Source: Spirochaetaceae bacterium
Lineage (GTDB): Bacteria > Spirochaetota > Spirochaetia > Treponematales > Breznakiellaceae
NCBI GenBank assembly: GCA_031268255.1
Contig: JAIRXO010000010.1
Location: 1-5,728, forward strand
DNA: 5,728 bases
Reading direction: 5' to 3'
The notes under the pieces were generated by a model that saw nothing but the letters and a program-made list of their open reading frames with translations, had not been told where the DNA came from and made no database searches. This document shows, piece after piece, positions 5,183 through 5,728 of this stretch. Each line of letters opens with the position of its first letter. Position 1 is the first letter of the stretch. The position numbers were made by a program, and so were the translations under genes.

Positions 5183-5689
5183 ATGGAATACATTTACAAA
5201 ATTAAGTCGCCGGTCGGGATGCTCACCGTATCAAGTGACGGTAAAAATATTTCCGGGCTTTGGATAGAAGGGCAAAAATATTTTGAAAAAACACTGGGAA
5301 AAGATGTTCTGGAAGAAAACCTTCCTGTGTTTGAAAGGGCCCGGGAATGGCTTGATGTTTATTTTTCGGGCAGGGAACCTGATTTTATACCGCCGCTTAT
5401 GCCCAAAGGAAGCCCGTTTCAACAATCGGTGTGGGGTATTCTCCGTAAAATCCCCTATGGGCAAACAACAAGCTATGGGGAACTTGCAAAGCAATTTGAA
5501 TTGGAAAACAAAGGCCGGCATACATCGGCGCGGGCAATAGGCGGGGCGGTAGGCCATAACCCTGTTTCCATTTTAATTCCCTGTCACCGGGTGATAGGCA
5601 AAAACGGCAGTCTTACCGGATACGCGGGCGGCATTGACAAAAAAATAAAACTCCTGGAACTGGAAGGCCAGCGGCGCTTTGACATCTAA
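5183..5689 (+). CDS. ogt: Methylated-DNA--protein-cysteine S-methyltransferase (O6-alkylguanine-DNA alkyltransferase)
   Basis: This suicide repair protein transfers the alkyl group from O6-alkylguanine in DNA onto its own cysteine and is then inactive. The 168 residues contain the active site IPCHRV at 132-137 with acceptor Cys134, followed by GSLTGYAGG at 142-150, which shapes the alkyl pocket. The DNA-binding helix-turn-helix part FQQSVWGILRKIPYGQTTSYGELA runs from 79 to 102. ARAIGGAVGHNP at 116-127 carries Arg117, the arginine finger that flips the base. The N-terminal domain (SPVGMLTVSSDG) is the short Ogt-type, and the length fits Ogt rather than the Ada fusion. AAGGAG at 5170-5175 lies 7 nt before the ATG, and the gene begins 11 nt after its neighbour, so it is the last gene of the NUDIX operon. 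Function is highly certain; ogt versus the mgmt or C-terminal ada name is convention. Confidence 0.95.
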   Translation: MEYIYKIKSPVGMLTVSSDGKNISGLWIEGQKYFEKTLGKDVLEENLPVFERAREWLDVYFSGREPDFIPPLMPKGSPFQQSVWGILRKIPYGQTTSYGELAKQFELENKGRHTSARAIGGAVGHNPVSILIPCHRVIGKNGSLTGYAGGIDKKIKLLELEGQRRFDI

Positions 5690-5691
5690 AG

Positions 5692-5728
5692 CCTGACTCT
5701 GCCCCGGAAACTGCGGGACAGGGTGAGG
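5692..5728. terminator. Long stem-loop after ogt, probable terminator stem cut by the window edge
   Basis: The 15-nt arms at 5692-5706 and 5714-5728 pair along their full length with only two mismatches (5695/5725 and 5702/5718) and one G-U pair, around the 7-nt loop GAAACTG. The stem starts 3 nt after the ogt stop. A T-run, if present, would lie beyond the window, so a terminator is likely but unproven. An intergenic palindromic repeat element is the alternative. Confidence 0.55.

Noticed and set aside
5686..5728. Possible 3' end of a minus-strand gene (13 codons then TAG)
   Set aside because: The frame is too short to judge, and the bases are better explained by the strong hairpin after ogt. 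Sequence beyond the edge would settle it.
1..5728. CRISPR array, tRNA or rRNA genes, insertion sequence or prophage genes
   Set aside because: I saw no regularly spaced repeats, no tRNA cloverleaf or rRNA sequence, and no transposase or integrase motifs on either strand.

Overview
The window holds seven complete protein genes, the start of one more, and several compact regulatory regions. Base composition is close to even GC/AT. A thiolase-independent set of anaerobe genes (a 2-oxoacid:ferredoxin oxidoreductase-type ferredoxin, oxygen-independent metabolism) together with the style of the lipoprotein, Dabb and Ogt proteins is compatible with an anaerobic spirochaete of the mid-GC Treponema type. 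This is an impression from protein style only; no taxonomic marker gene is present.

Layout. (1) Positions 1-106, minus strand: N-terminal part of a small 4Fe-4S ferredoxin-like protein resembling the delta subunit of 2-oxoacid:ferredoxin oxidoreductases. (2) Positions 107-308: a divergent control region with a sigma-70-like promoter for each direction, a perfect 11-bp-arm palindrome embedded in the rightward promoter, short direct repeats, and a hairpin at the predicted 5' end of the leftward transcript. (3) Positions 309-3316, plus strand: a tight four-gene operon encoding a complete ABC importer of the TrpXYZ-like class (lipoprotein binding protein, permease, ATPase) followed by a Dabb-domain protein. 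(4) Positions 3373-3774, minus strand: a hotdog-fold acyl-CoA thioesterase, convergent to the operon. (5) Positions 3775-3888: a second divergent control region; both promoters sit so close to the start codons that both transcripts look leaderless. (6) Positions 3889-5689, plus strand: a coupled three-gene operon of a zinc-ribbon NUDIX hydrolase, an unrecognised helical protein with a HEPN-like Rx4H motif, and an O6-alkylguanine-DNA alkyltransferase (Ogt/MGMT). (7) Positions 5692-5728: a long hairpin running to the window edge, probably the operon's terminator stem.

How the parts may work together. The importer is a complete system with a single promoter and an obvious operator site, so it is probably controlled by a repressor encoded elsewhere; its ligand cannot be read from sequence. 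The NUDIX-HEPN-Ogt operon combines nucleotide hydrolysis, a possible RNase and DNA alkylation repair; a link to nucleic-acid damage is an inference from gene order. That operon and the leaderless-looking divergent promoters in front of it are the most unusual parts of the window.
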